A stretch of 64,000 nucleotides of DNA, from the NCBI GenBank assembly GCA_963974215.1, contig CAXBBL010000005.1, positions 1 through 64,000 on the forward strand. Reading direction: 5' to 3'. Below the pieces are notes generated by a model. It was given only the letters and a program-made list of their open reading frames with translations, searched no databases and was not told the DNA's origin. The first letter of the stretch is position 1. Each line of letters starts with the position of its first letter. The position numbers were made by a program, and so were the translations under genes. This document shows, piece after piece, positions 26,486-36,407 of this stretch. The stretch comes from Croceimicrobium sp963974215. Its GTDB lineage: Bacteria > Bacteroidota > Bacteroidia > Flavobacteriales > Schleiferiaceae.

Positions 26486-29400
26486 CTACTTTGTAATCCC
26501 TGGTAAAGCTTCGGGTTTAGCGCTTTGCCAATTAGGCTTGGGTGCGGGTTTTTGTTGGGGTGCAACTTCACTAAGATCTTCGGCCAAGTAAACCCTTCCG
26601 TTTTTTACTACGTGCGTAATGCTGTTGGTGTGGCGAATATCTTCCAGTGGGTTTTCATCAAAAAGAATTAAATCCGCCAATTTACCGGCTTCAATGCTAC
26701 CTAAATCGCCATCTAGCCCCAGCGATTCGGCGCCAAGAATAGTGGCGATTTTTAGGGCATTAAGATTCGATAGTCCACCGCTGCTCATAGCCCAAAGTTC
26801 CCAATGATAACCCAAACCTTGTAATTGCCCGTGGCTGCCCACGCCTGCTAATCCGCCAGCCAACACTAAATTATTAATAAACTCGGCATGCTTTTGAAAC
26901 ACATGTTCTTCGGGCATAAACCAGCCGCTTAAACGACGCGACTTAGAAGCTAATTCTTCGTACGGCGTAAAGTATTGCATTTTAGGATTATGGTAAACAT
27001 CTTCCGTAGCGTAGAAGTAATTCTCGCCAAACGGTCCGCCGTAAGCTACCAGCATCGTGGGCGTTACGGTAGTATGCGATTCGGCAATCATAGAAACCAC
27101 TTCATTGTAGATGGGGTAAATCGGCAAAGCATGCTCATGACCGGGATAGCCATCTAAAATTTGGGTCATGTTTAATTTGTAATCCAAGCCGCCTTCGGTG
27201 GTAGGTTTCAAACCTAACTCTTTGCAGGCCATAATAATCCACTGTCTTTGTTGACGGTTACCCGTGAGGTACATCTTAATGGTTTTAGTGTCGTAGTATT
27301 CGCTGTATTGCTTCAATACTTCGCGGGCATGGTCGAGGGATTTGATTTTATAGGCCCAATATCCTACACCGGGACCAGTGCTGTAAATTCTCGGTCCAGC
27401 CATCATACCGGCTTCAACCATGTCGCCGTAGGTTAATACGTCTGTGGTGGCAGTTTGCGGATCGCGCGTGGTGGTCACGCCGTAGGCTAAATTGGCGGCA
27501 TAAACCCAGGACTGATTTTTATGCAAGCCCCAGTTAGGCCACATGTGCGCATGTGTATCAACAAAGCCAGGCGAAACCGTTTTACCGCTCGCATCAATTA
27601 TCTGCGCATTTTTAGGAATGGGTAAAGAACCGCTTTCACCTACCGCCGTAATACGGTTGTTAACGATTAGAATGTCGCCTTTTTCAATCACTCCCATATC
27701 GCCCATGGTAAGGATACGTGCGCCCGTAATTAGCATAGCACCTTTAGGGATATCTTTGGTATAGGGAACTTTAATTTTTAGTTCCTGCGCTTCAAATTTG
27801 GGTTCATCCTTTTTCTTTTTTTCTTTTTTGTCGTTGGCATCTTCGCTTACCTTTTCCTTGGTACTATCCGCCGCGCTTTCTTTTTTTGCCGCCTCTTTTG
27901 CTTCTTTTTCAGCTTTTTTAACTGCGGCTAAGCTATCGTCAAAGACCTGGGCTTTTTCTAAATCAAAAATGAAATGCGCCGCCCCTAAAGACCAGTGAAT
28001 AAATTTACTATCGCCACTCCAAGCGGGGAATTCGCCGCCCATAATAGTGAGCTTGCGCGCGGGGAAGCTAGCGTCAGAAGGGTCGGCGAGTGAAATTTCA
28101 GCTTTCTGCCCGTACTGCGGCAGATACACTTGGTAGATGTCATTATTAATTTGGGCAAGAACTTCTTTTCCGTTAGGGGAAATTAGAATGATGCTCGCGG
28201 TTGAGGGTTTGGATTTTTCGCGCCAAGCATCCTCTGCAGCCGGCAATAGACTGTGCTCATGGTCGCCGTTACTATGGTCGTGAAACTCTTCTAAAGAGGA
28301 GCCAAAAGTGGTAATACCACTTAATTTTAGATGTTCTTTTTTATCGAGGCCATCATAACGTAGGGAAATTAAATTGCCTTCACCTTGGTTGAGATAAATA
28401 CGATCGTCGATTTGTGTAAAATGGGGATTGCTATAGGAATTACCTTCGTCAATAAAGTTAGTCGCGCCCCCTTGGCTACTCATCCAAACTAATTGTCGGG
28501 GTGAAGAAACGAAAGGGGAATAAGCATCGCGATAAGACTGCGCACTACCCTTAATAAACACCAAACGGTTTAAAGTTCCGTCCCAAGCGAGGTCGGTATA
28601 ATAGCCCCCTTCTTGCGTAAGCTTTTTAGGCTTGCCACCCTTGGCGGAGATGGAGTAGATATGACCTTCTTCTCCTTCCCAGCTAACATAGGCAATAGAT
28701 TTACCATCGGCAGACCACACTGGCATCGATTCGGTAAATTGGGCTTCGGTAAGTCGATTTAGACTGCCACTTTCAATGTTATATGTGTAAAGGCGATTGA
28801 GTGCTGTAAAGGCTAAATACTCGCCATTCGGTGAAGGTTTCGCATCGCGAATTTGGTTGGCAAAAACCGCTTCATCGTCTTTTATGGGAAATTTAAAATC
28901 GAGCTGTGGTCCTAGTTCTAAGTTTAATTCCGCTTCAAAAGGTACTTCACTCGCTTGACCTGAGGTCAAATTAATGCGGTAAATTTTCCCGCCGTAGCTG
29001 GCATAAAGATTTTCACTGCTCGGGTCGAAACTCATACCCGGTAAAACGCCTAGTGGAGCAATGGATTCTTGCTCATCGCGCTGCACGGGATAAGCCAACC
29101 ATTTTTCATCGCCATTTTTTAAATTGTGCAGAATCAGTCCAGTTTCATCTTCGTAGCGACTACCGTAAACTAGCCACTTACCATCGGGCGATGGTGTAGG
29201 AGTGAAGGCCGAGCCATAACGCGAAGTGAACGTCTTTACCTCACCTTCTTCCATGTCGTAAAGGCCTACTTGATACTGCGGTAATTGCGCATTGTACTCC
29301 CAAGCCCCCTTGCGTTTTGAAAAGTAAATCGCTTTACCATCCGTGCTGAAAACAGGGTCGATGCATTTTAGTGCCGCAGGCTTTTCAATTAATTGCGCTC

Positions 29401-29929
29401 CGCCGCCTCTTTTTTGGTGGTAGAGGTGGAGTTTAATACTTCTACGACCTTTGGCGGCCACAATGTATTCTCCGTCGGTTGACCAATCGGCCGAAAAGTA
29501 ATTCTGATTTTTATCTTCGGTAACCTGCCTTCTTTCTTTGCTGGCCAAATCCATCACCCAGACATTATCCGAGCCACTTTGGTCTGAAATAAAAACCAAT
29601 GATTTTCCATCGGGACTGTAGCGGGGGTGCACATCATAAGGCATTCCTTGGCTGATAGCTTCGGCTTTACCGCCACTAATGGGCATGCGGTATAAATCAC
29701 CGAGAATATCAAAAACTAGCTCCTTTCCATCGGGGCTCACATCTAGCGAAAGCCAGGTAGCCTCCTTGGTGATTTGTTTAAACTCACGCGCTGGCTCTAG
29801 CGGTAGTTCCTTTGTGGCTTTTTTGGTTTTACTGCTATCCGCTTCTGCAGATGCGTCCTGAGCGGAAATAGTGCCTATACTTAGGCCGAGGGCTAATATA
29901 CTTAGCCAAGAGAGATGCTTCGTATTCAT
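26486..29929 (-). CDS. TolB-propeller plus amidohydrolase family protein
   Basis: A 1147-aa exported protein (signal peptide ending near TISAQ). Residues about 50-600 form WD40/PD40 (TolB-like) propeller blades with many SPDGK and SADGKSIAY repeats. A Lys/Glu-rich linker follows (about 655-710), then a metal-dependent amidohydrolase domain with the HxH metal motif DTHAHMWP (near 795) and a late GSHG and GSIEAGKLADLILFDENP segment typical of imidazolonepropionase-like enzymes. Such fusions are common in marine Bacteroidota and are thought to hydrolyse peptides or cyclic amides. The substrate is unknown. Confidence 0.9.
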   Translation of the reverse strand: MNTKHLSWLSILALGLSIGTISAQDASAEADSSKTKKATKELPLEPAREFKQITKEATWLSLDVSPDGKELVFDILGDLYRMPISGGKAEAISQGMPYDVHPRYSPDGKSLVFISDQSGSDNVWVMDLASKERRQVTEDKNQNYFSADWSTDGEYIVAAKGRRSIKLHLYHQKRGGGAQLIEKPAALKCIDPVFSTDGKAIYFSKRKGAWEYNAQLPQYQVGLYDMEEGEVKTFTSRYGSAFTPTPSPDGKWLVYGSRYEDETGLILHNLKNGDEKWLAYPVQRDEQESIAPLGVLPGMSFDPSSENLYASYGGKIYRINLTSGQASEVPFEAELNLELGPQLDFKFPIKDDEAVFANQIRDAKPSPNGEYLAFTALNRLYTYNIESGSLNRLTEAQFTESMPVWSADGKSIAYVSWEGEEGHIYSISAKGGKPKKLTQEGGYYTDLAWDGTLNRLVFIKGSAQSYRDAYSPFVSSPRQLVWMSSQGGATNFIDEGNSYSNPHFTQIDDRIYLNQGEGNLISLRYDGLDKKEHLKLSGITTFGSSLEEFHDHSNGDHEHSLLPAAEDAWREKSKPSTASIILISPNGKEVLAQINNDIYQVYLPQYGQKAEISLADPSDASFPARKLTIMGGEFPAWSGDSKFIHWSLGAAHFIFDLEKAQVFDDSLAAVKKAEKEAKEAAKKESAADSTKEKVSEDANDKKEKKKKDEPKFEAQELKIKVPYTKDIPKGAMLITGARILTMGDMGVIEKGDILIVNNRITAVGESGSLPIPKNAQIIDASGKTVSPGFVDTHAHMWPNWGLHKNQSWVYAANLAYGVTTTRDPQTATTDVLTYGDMVEAGMMAGPRIYSTGPGVGYWAYKIKSLDHAREVLKQYSEYYDTKTIKMYLTGNRQQRQWIIMACKELGLKPTTEGGLDYKLNMTQILDGYPGHEHALPIYPIYNEVVSMIAESHTTVTPTMLVAYGGPFGENYFYATEDVYHNPKMQYFTPYEELASKSRRLSGWFMPEEHVFQKHAEFINNLVLAGGLAGVGSHGQLQGLGYHWELWAMSSGGLSNLNALKIATILGAESLGLDGDLGSIEAGKLADLILFDENPLEDIRHTNSITHVVKNGRVYLAEDLSEVAPQQKPAPKPNWQSAKPEALPGITK

Positions 29930-29970
29930 TCGAACTTTTGTTGGTCTATGTTGATGGAGAAAAATAAAAT

Positions 29971-30873
29971 TTAGGGAATTAGAACCGCTAATTCGTCTAC
30001 TTTACTGAGGTAATATTCTTGTAACTGACTGCAAATAGGACCTTTCTTGGCTTGACCAATAAGGCGGCCGTCTACCGATTTTACCCAGCTTAGCGCGCCC
30101 ATGGTTCCGGTGGTAAACATCTCATTAGCGGTGTACATTTCGGCCATGCTGAGATCTTTTTCCAAACAAGAGAGGCCCAATTCTGCCGCCATTTCAATTA
30201 CCCTTGCGCGGGTTAGGCCGGGTAAACAGCTATTAGCGAAGGGGGTGTAAAGTGCGCCCTTCTTTACCAAAAATATATTGGTGGCATTGGTTTCCGAAAG
30301 AAAGCCATCTTGGTCGAGCATTACGGCATCGTCCGCTTGCGCATGATTGGCTTCAATTTTGGCGAGTATATTGTTAAGAAGATTATTGTGGTGAATTTTA
30401 GAATCGAGGCTATAAGGTGGGTTTCTCCTTACGGAAGATGTGATAAGGTGGAGGCCATCTTCTCCGTAAACAAAGCCTTTGTATTCGGCCAGCACGATAA
30501 GGGTACAGCCGAAAGTATTTAAATCGGGGTTCATTCCCGAAGTGCTTTTCAGTCCGCGCGTAAGGGTGAGACGAATGTGTACCCCATCGCTCATACCGTT
30601 GGCTCTTAAGGTGCCGAAAATGGCATTGCGTACTTCTTCGCGGCTGGGAATATTTTTAAAGGCGAGGATATGCGCCGAATTTAAAAGGCGGTCGAGATGC
30701 TCTTCTAATTGATAGATTTTGCCCTCGTAAACGCGTAAGCCCTCCCACACGGCATCGCCCCCTTGCACGGCACTATCCAGCACCGAAACTTTTGCTTCAG
30801 CACGGGGCAAGAGGCCATTTACATAAACGAGAGTGTTTTCATTACGAGGATCGGGTAAGTTTAATTTACTCAT
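29971..30873 (-). CDS. Class IV (branched-chain-type) aminotransferase
   Basis: A PLP-dependent fold-type IV transaminase, 300 aa. Landmarks are QGGDAVWEGLRVYEG near residue 38, the PLP-binding Lys159 in SLDSKIHHNN, Glu194 in LSETNATNIF, and TGTMGALSWV near the C-terminus. It resembles branched-chain aminotransferase (IlvE) or D-amino-acid/4-amino-4-deoxychorismate relatives; specificity is not clear. It overlaps the sulfotransferase-like gene by four bases and so is probably translated with it. Confidence 0.85.
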   Translation of the reverse strand: MSKLNLPDPRNENTLVYVNGLLPRAEAKVSVLDSAVQGGDAVWEGLRVYEGKIYQLEEHLDRLLNSAHILAFKNIPSREEVRNAIFGTLRANGMSDGVHIRLTLTRGLKSTSGMNPDLNTFGCTLIVLAEYKGFVYGEDGLHLITSSVRRNPPYSLDSKIHHNNLLNNILAKIEANHAQADDAVMLDQDGFLSETNATNIFLVKKGALYTPFANSCLPGLTRARVIEMAAELGLSCLEKDLSMAEMYTANEMFTTGTMGALSWVKSVDGRLIGQAKKGPICSQLQEYYLSKVDELAVLIP

Positions 30874-31583
30874 AGGTAGGAAAGTATTTTTTGGTAATGG
30901 AGGCTTGCTTCTTGAGCCAAAGCCTGTAATGGGGGTGAGAGATTATATTTTTTTTCACTGTAGGAAGCAAAGCCCGTACTTTGGTGCACCTTGTGATACC
31001 AGTATTTCGCCCATGGTCCATCTTCTGCTCTTGCTTGAGCGGGCCATTTTAGCATAGAAGTCGAAAAGGGAATATTTAAAAAATCACAAAGTTTGGAGAG
31101 TTCCGCTTCAGGGTTTTTAAGAATAGCTTCCGACTGCAAAAGGTAGAAGGGGATTTCCGCTTGTTCTAGTTCCATTATGGCATTTAACTGTTCGGCATAA
31201 CCGAGGTCAAAAAGTTGCGGTTCTTCCACTTGTTTGCTAAAACTCTCAATTACGGCTTGCGGGTCTCTGAAAAGGAAGACATGCTGCCATTCTTTCTTTT
31301 TCTCCCAATTTACCAAGGGCCAATGGTTGACCATGTTTTTAAGAAAGAGTTGCGATTGGGGCTTTTCTTTTTGTTGTAATTGTGCTAAAACCCCTTGCTC
31401 TGCTAAGGGCATGCTGCTTAAAACTTCGGCCCGAGAAGGTCGGTATAAGTGCGGATAGCGATTTAGGAAAACCCCAAAAAAGGGTTCGTCAACCACCTTG
31501 ATATCCGGCCTTTGGGCAAAGGAATACATGAGGGCAGTGGACACATTGCGCGGTCCGCTCCATAAGGAGATATATTTCTTCAA
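30870..31583 (-). CDS. Sulfotransferase-like P-loop protein
   Basis: About 237 aa with the PAPS-type P-loop near the N-terminus (LWSGPRNVSTALMYSFAQR), a VFLFRDPQAVIESF motif that corresponds to the 3'-phosphate binding region, and a C-terminal helical part. This matches a Bacteroidota sulfotransferase-family protein that often sits next to a class IV aminotransferase. No ATG suits the N-terminus; I chose the TTG at 31583 (MKKYISLWSGPRN). A TTG at 31652 would add 23 residues. The natural substrate is unknown. Confidence 0.75.
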   Translation of the reverse strand: MKKYISLWSGPRNVSTALMYSFAQRPDIKVVDEPFFGVFLNRYPHLYRPSRAEVLSSMPLAEQGVLAQLQQKEKPQSQLFLKNMVNHWPLVNWEKKKEWQHVFLFRDPQAVIESFSKQVEEPQLFDLGYAEQLNAIMELEQAEIPFYLLQSEAILKNPEAELSKLCDFLNIPFSTSMLKWPAQARAEDGPWAKYWYHKVHQSTGFASYSEKKYNLSPPLQALAQEASLHYQKILSYL

Positions 31584-31983
31584 TAAAGCTTTTTTAAGGG
31601 GGTTCCGAAGGTAATCAGAAAAGCTAAATGTACAAGATGGGTTTTTTTTCAACGCGATAATGGTTTAATGATAAGGTATTTGCTTAATCCAAAAGGCGAG
31701 TTAGAACACAGATTTCTGCAGATTGAGCAGATGGTCACAGATTGGTTTTCGTTAACGTGGATGTTTGGATATTGAATAGCTGAGAGGTGGCGCATGACGG
31801 ACGCATTTTTTAAATTTTTTCGGGTCATCCTTCTTCGCGTAATTCTGGTTTTGCGCATAAAAAAGAAACCATTTAATTGGTTTTGGTCTTTTAATCATTG
31901 CGCTCACTATCTCTCAGAATATCTCATCAGCAACATTTTAATTTACCACTGAAGGGTCTATCTTGCGGCGAAATTTTTTTGCT
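31584..31983. repeat. Gene-free stretch with dispersed repeat
   Basis: Positions 31699-31750 (CAGATTTCTGCAGATTGAGC and flanks) repeat the element at 179-232. The rest appears to be divergent promoter sequence between the sulfotransferase-like gene and the DUF3857 gene. No small gene is evident. Confidence 0.5.
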
Positions 31984-34647
31984 ATGCTTCGTCTCCTTTT
32001 GATTTCTTTTTCATTCTTCTTGTTTAGTACCTCAGTAAAGGCGCAAACAAATTATCAATCTGCTCGTCCTACATGGACGATTAAACAAGCTTTTCCAGCC
32101 GAGAATAGCGACTGGCAAGTGGATGGCTTTCAGTGGTTACTTTACGATAGGCAAGTGAATTTTTCTACAGAAGAAAATTATTACCACTATGCTTTTAAAC
32201 TCGAATCGCCAGAGGCGGTAAGTAGTTTGAGTAATATCGAGGTGAGTTATGATCCTTCGTACGAGCAATTGTTTTTTCATAAAATAATAGTGCACCGTGG
32301 TACGGAAGTTATTTCAGTTTTGGATCAACAAATCCCCAAAGAGATACGCAAAGAATCCAGCCGAGATAGACTGTTATATGACAGTACCTTATCGGTTATT
32401 TTCAATCTTAATGATGTTAGACCCGGAGATATATTAGAATATTCCTTCACCCGAAAGGGGGTAAATCCGCTTTTTAAAGGCCATTTTTTCACCAGTGAAT
32501 ATTTTGAAAAGCCGAGTGTCATCGGCCTTAGCCTCTTTCGCATCTTGGTCCCGACCAATAGGATGCCGCAGTATTTTCTGGCTAATAATGCGCCCTCACC
32601 CAAGCTAATTGGTACGGGAAATGTTACAGAAATGCGCTGGGTAATGGAGGAAACTAAGCGCTATGATTATTATCAAAATGAACCATCCTGGTACGATGGT
32701 CGCCAAAGCGTGGTGGTGAGTAATTACAATAGCTGGGAGAAACTAAATCAGAAACTTTTGCCCTGGTATACCATTCCCCGTGATGAGGCGGAATATTTGC
32801 GCAGTGTGGCTTTAGAAATGACAGCTGGAGACGAGAGCATGGCGGAGAAAATTACCCGTTTGAGTCGTTTCGTACAAGACGATGTGCGCTACCTCGGTTT
32901 CGAAAACGGAATAAATGCTTTTAAACCGCATTCGAGCGTAAAGGTATATGAAAGCCGCTATGGTGACTGTAAAGATAAGAGTCTATTATTGGTGGGGCTT
33001 TTAAATGGAATTGGGGTAGATGCCGCTCCTATGTTGGTGAACACAAATTTAAGGGGCAGCTTAAAAGAGCAAGAAGTTTCGCCCTTTTTCTTCAATCATT
33101 GCGTGGTAGTGCTTTCTTATAAAGGAGATACCGCTTTTGTGGATCCAACTATAAGCAATATGGGCAATCAGTTTTTAGAAGTTAGTTTTCCTACTTATGG
33201 AAAGGGGCTGATAATCGCTAAGGGAACTAAAAATCTTTATGAGATTAAGAAGGTTAATGAAGGGAAAATTGAAGTAAGCGAGGAGTTTACCGTTAGCGAA
33301 CCCGGTGCCTCGCAACCAACCAAACTAGAAGTTACTAGCAGTTTTGAAGGGATAGAAGCAGATAATATGCGCGCCTACCTTTTAGGTAATAGTGTGGATG
33401 TTATTACCAAAGATTATGAAGAATACTACGCATTTACCTATCCTCATATAAAGAGCACCGGCCTTTTGAAGGTTGAAGATGATCGGGAGGCTAATATCAT
33501 TCGCGTAAGGGAAGGCTACGAAATTGATAGTCTATGGGTTTTAAGCGAAGAGGAAACTTGGCGAGCTAGCTTTGTGAATACCCAGTTAAGAGGAGTGCTA
33601 AGTTATAGCGATGATAAAAGTCGCAGCGCGCCCTTGTATTTAGCCTACCCACAGCGTTATATTTATAACCGGATTTTAATATTACCCTCTCCCTGGGGTG
33701 TTACACCTAATACGGATTTGATTGAAGCGAGTGAGTACCGCTACAGTTATAATGAGAAAGCATTTGATAATAATCGCAAGGTGGTGGTGCGTCAGGTTTA
33801 TGAAACCAAAACCAATGAGGTAGCGGCAGAGGATTACAACCGCTTCGTACGTGACCACGATAAAATGCTGGCGCAGATATCCTATGAACTCACTAAGCCC
33901 AAGAGTTTGAGTAGTTCGTTATTAAGATCTAAGGGTAAGGATAAAGAAGTCGCTGCTTTTAATGCCGATGAGATGAAAAATGGACTTTATCAAGTGATCT
34001 ATATTTTAATCATGATTGCAGCAGCTTTTCTCTTCAACCTCTTGCTTTCTAAAAGACTGACAAAATTTGATCCCGCTCCAGAGTCTTGGGTGAAAACCGC
34101 GCGACAGTCCATCGGTGGGTGGTTACTTTTATTTACTATTATGCAGGTTGTAATGATAGTTGCTATTATTGCTCAGTTTATTAATTTTAGTAATGAGGCG
34201 GTAAGTTTTACGGGCTTGTTTAGTGAACAAACAAGTGGAGCCTTGGCTCTTACCGTTTTTAGCCAAAAATTATACCTTTTGCTGCTATTTATATTTTCGC
34301 TTCATGCTTTGATATATTTAATCAAACGCAGAACAAGCGCCTTAAAATTGTATAAAATTCAACTCTCGGTTTTAGCAATTATGCATGGGGCTTTCCTGTT
34401 GATAACACAATTCTTAACATCATCTTGGGAAACTAGCGCTTGGTTTATTTATACCATTCAAGCCGTCATTCTTGGCATTTGGTATTTCTACTTGTCCAAC
34501 TCTGAGCGGGTTGCGGAAACCTTGGTGCTACGCCGGGATGGAGGTGTTATTTTAACGAAAGAAGAGCAGTTGCTCCAAGAACAGACGGAAGAAAGTAATG
34601 AGCCACATACGGAAGAGCGTGATGAAAGTGAAAACTTGAAAATATGA
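31984..34647 (+). CDS. DUF3857 and transglutaminase-like membrane protein
   Basis: An 887-aa exported and membrane-anchored protein. A signal peptide (MLRLLLISFSFFLFSTSVKA) leads a DUF3857 domain (about 55-250), then a transglutaminase-like domain with catalytic Cys in YGDCKDKSLL, His in FNHCVVVL and Asp in FVDPTISN. The C-terminal third has a long linker and about five membrane helices, then an acidic tail. I preferred the ATG at 31984 to a TTG seven codons upstream because it starts exactly at the signal peptide. The family is widespread in Bacteroidota; its substrate is unknown. Confidence 0.85.
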   Translation: MLRLLLISFSFFLFSTSVKAQTNYQSARPTWTIKQAFPAENSDWQVDGFQWLLYDRQVNFSTEENYYHYAFKLESPEAVSSLSNIEVSYDPSYEQLFFHKIIVHRGTEVISVLDQQIPKEIRKESSRDRLLYDSTLSVIFNLNDVRPGDILEYSFTRKGVNPLFKGHFFTSEYFEKPSVIGLSLFRILVPTNRMPQYFLANNAPSPKLIGTGNVTEMRWVMEETKRYDYYQNEPSWYDGRQSVVVSNYNSWEKLNQKLLPWYTIPRDEAEYLRSVALEMTAGDESMAEKITRLSRFVQDDVRYLGFENGINAFKPHSSVKVYESRYGDCKDKSLLLVGLLNGIGVDAAPMLVNTNLRGSLKEQEVSPFFFNHCVVVLSYKGDTAFVDPTISNMGNQFLEVSFPTYGKGLIIAKGTKNLYEIKKVNEGKIEVSEEFTVSEPGASQPTKLEVTSSFEGIEADNMRAYLLGNSVDVITKDYEEYYAFTYPHIKSTGLLKVEDDREANIIRVREGYEIDSLWVLSEEETWRASFVNTQLRGVLSYSDDKSRSAPLYLAYPQRYIYNRILILPSPWGVTPNTDLIEASEYRYSYNEKAFDNNRKVVVRQVYETKTNEVAAEDYNRFVRDHDKMLAQISYELTKPKSLSSSLLRSKGKDKEVAAFNADEMKNGLYQVIYILIMIAAAFLFNLLLSKRLTKFDPAPESWVKTARQSIGGWLLLFTIMQVVMIVAIIAQFINFSNEAVSFTGLFSEQTSGALALTVFSQKLYLLLLFIFSLHALIYLIKRRTSALKLYKIQLSVLAIMHGAFLLITQFLTSSWETSAWFIYTIQAVILGIWYFYLSNSERVAETLVLRRDGGVILTKEEQLLQEQTEESNEPHTEERDESENLKI

Positions 34648-34834
34648 CGCTTTTGTTTAAAGTGCCTTAGATTTAATAGTAGGTTCCACGCCCTTTGAGA
34701 AGAGCGGAAATCACCTTAAACTAGGCTCAGGTATCAAAGTACTTTCGCAGTCCAAACCTTTAGCATTTCTTAAGATTTGTTTAGTGCTTAGGCTTTAAAT
34801 AGGTTCTAACTTGCGTGCTCTAAAATTAGCTAAA

Positions 34835-35350
34835 ATGTCAAAACGTAAAACGCCCTTATCCCTTAAATTTCGCACTATCCACCGTTACCTTGGTTTCTTT
34901 TTGTCGGGTATTATGGCGGTTTACGCCCTCAGTGGAATTTTAATGGTTTTTAGAAATACTGATTTTTTAAAAAATGAAATCCTCATTGAAAAACAATTAG
35001 AGCCCAACTTAGCGGCGGAGCAATTAGGACCACTTTTACAATCAAAAATTAGAGGTGCTAAAGTAGAAGGGGATGTAATTAAATTTAATGGCGGTTTTTA
35101 TAATACACGCAATGGTCAGGCCGAGATGCGAAAAATGGAGCTGCCCTTTTTACTCGATAAGATGGAGCATATGCACAAGGCTACCACCGACAGTCCACTT
35201 TATGTACTCAATATTTTCTTTGGCGTTTCTTTATTGTTTTTCGTGTTTTCCGCTTTTTGGATGTACAGTCCGGCCATGCCTATTTTTAAGAAGGGTATGT
35301 ATTTCGCCTTGGCGGGCATTGTGTTAACCTTGGTGATGGTTTTTGTTTGA
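34835..35350 (+). CDS. PepSY-associated membrane protein
   Basis: About 171 aa with an N-terminal PepSY-TM helix (TIHRYLGFFLSGIMAVYALSG), a soluble PepSY-like segment (about 50-105), and two C-terminal helices (FFGVSLLFFVFSAFWMY and FALAGIVLTLVMVFV). PepSY-TM proteins are often linked to iron or redox proteins in the membrane, but no such partner is next to it. The ATG at 34835 is used; a TTG eight codons upstream is possible. It is the last chromosomal gene before the prophage region. Confidence 0.75.
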   Translation: MSKRKTPLSLKFRTIHRYLGFFLSGIMAVYALSGILMVFRNTDFLKNEILIEKQLEPNLAAEQLGPLLQSKIRGAKVEGDVIKFNGGFYNTRNGQAEMRKMELPFLLDKMEHMHKATTDSPLYVLNIFFGVSLLFFVFSAFWMYSPAMPIFKKGMYFALAGIVLTLVMVFV

Positions 35351-35561
35351 TTGTAAGGCCGTTGATTCGGTTGGAAAGGATGCGGATGGAGGATTCTATC
35401 CTAATTCAGGAGGAAAGTAAATGCTAAGAGAAGGGGAATTCAATTGTTTCATAGCATCGCAGTTTATCGCGGTGCTTGTAGGTAGGAGCTCCAATGTAAT
35501 TGCTTTTCAATTTAAAGGAGCTACGGCAGCTGCGCATTCTCGGTAGCATCCTATTAACCAG

Positions 35562-35612
35562 AGTTCGATGTAAAATCAGGAATCAGACCTATTATAAATA
35601 GTGGGTTTTAAG
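35562..35612. repeat. 51-base dispersed repeat, copy 2
   Basis: AGTTCGATGTAAAATCAGG to GTGGGTTTTAAG, about 86% the same as 23121-23171 without gaps and in the same orientation. Confidence 0.65.
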
Positions 35613-35764
35613 GAAACGCGAATTGAAGCGTTGATTGATTTGTCTGATAAACTTCCTATCGCTCGTCCCATCTGACCCCTTGCAAGGTGTATCAGCCATA
35701 AAACTTAAAGAAGCGCTTACACAGATGGATTCCTGCGATGAATCGGGTCTTTCGGTACAATCAA

Positions 35765-35800
35765 AAAACCCTTGCTAATCTATTGATTAACAAGGGTTTT
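35765..35800 (-). terminator. Bidirectional terminator downstream of the repressor gene
   Basis: AAAACCCTTGCTAATC and GATTAACAAGGGTTTT form a 16-bp stem with one mismatch around a TATT loop, with A- and T-runs at the ends. It lies 85 bases beyond the stop of the minus-strand repressor gene. Confidence 0.85.
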
Positions 35801-35884
35801 AAATTTGTTCTAGTGACCTTGGAAGGATTAAGCAACTAACTATTTTACAGTTACTTACAAAGTTCATTTTTATTCTTGCGTAGT

Positions 35885-36253
35885 TTAATCTTGTGAATTA
35901 TTCTGCTCCTCGATGAGTTTCTGAAGCTTTATAATAAAGTCTGGTAGCTTATCCTCATTTGCATCTGTATCGATCTCCAGCATTAGTCTAAAAGGCTTTC
36001 GCTTTTCTTTATTCTCTGGGCGTTTAATTGGCCCCTCATTTTGTGAGTCTTCCGCTTGTCCTCCAAAAAGCACATCGAGTGTTACGCCGTAAATCTTGGC
36101 TAGTTTAAGCCCCTTCTCAATATCAACCTTGATCTCCCCGCTCTCCATTTTACCATAGGTACTGTAATGAACGCCCATCATTTCAGCGATCTGCTGTTGG
36201 GTGTAGCCAAATTTCTTTCGGTACTCTAGGAGTTTGCTGATATCCACTTTCAT
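35885..36253 (-). CDS. XRE-family phage repressor-like regulator
   Basis: A 122-aa protein with an N-terminal lambda-repressor-like HTH (about residues 5-62; KKFGYTQQQIAEMMGVHYST, then YGVTLDVLF) and a C-terminal charged region that may mediate dimers. Its position, on the minus strand at the left edge and divergent from the early genes, is that of a lysogeny repressor. The intergenic region upstream contains two inverted repeats with CTTAT/ATAAG half-sites that it may bind. It could instead control a cargo function, but the layout favours phage control. Confidence 0.8.
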   Translation of the reverse strand: MKVDISKLLEYRKKFGYTQQQIAEMMGVHYSTYGKMESGEIKVDIEKGLKLAKIYGVTLDVLFGGQAEDSQNEGPIKRPENKEKRKPFRLMLEIDTDANEDKLPDFIIKLQKLIEEQNNSQD

Positions 36254-36287
36254 AAGAATCCTGTACTGGTTGCTCTTGCAAATTTAT

Positions 36288-36303
36288 CTTATTGATTGAT
36301 AAG
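36288..36303. promoter_or_regulatory. Candidate operator 1 of the element repressor
   Basis: CTTAT and ATAAG half-sites separated by six bases, 35 bases upstream of the repressor start codon. They share half-site sequence with the palindrome at 36318-36334. Confidence 0.5.
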
Positions 36304-36317
36304 TTGTTAAGCGTAAT

Positions 36318-36334
36318 AATCTTATAATAAGATT
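36318..36334. promoter_or_regulatory. Candidate operator 2, 17-bp perfect palindrome
   Basis: AATCTTATAATAAGATT is a perfect palindrome about one central A in the divergent region between repressor and early genes. It is a likely binding site for the adjacent XRE regulator. Confidence 0.6.
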
Positions 36335-36407
36335 AAAACTCTTGCTTAATTGTGATTAATGCTCTTATTTAGCGGAACAATAACGGAACAAAAAAGACAC
36401 CTTTCAA

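Larger units (their letters stand above)
35351..35884. repeat. Gene-free junction between chromosome and prophage
   Basis: About 530 bases without a gene. It contains the second copy of a 51-base repeat (35562-35612; first copy 23121-23171) and a strong bidirectional hairpin terminator (35765-35800). No tRNA gene or obvious attachment core is visible, so the exact left end of the element is not defined. Confidence 0.6.

Noticed and set aside
35351..35884. tRNA gene as attachment site of the prophage
   Set aside because: No cloverleaf or TTCGA-type arm could be found in the junction.
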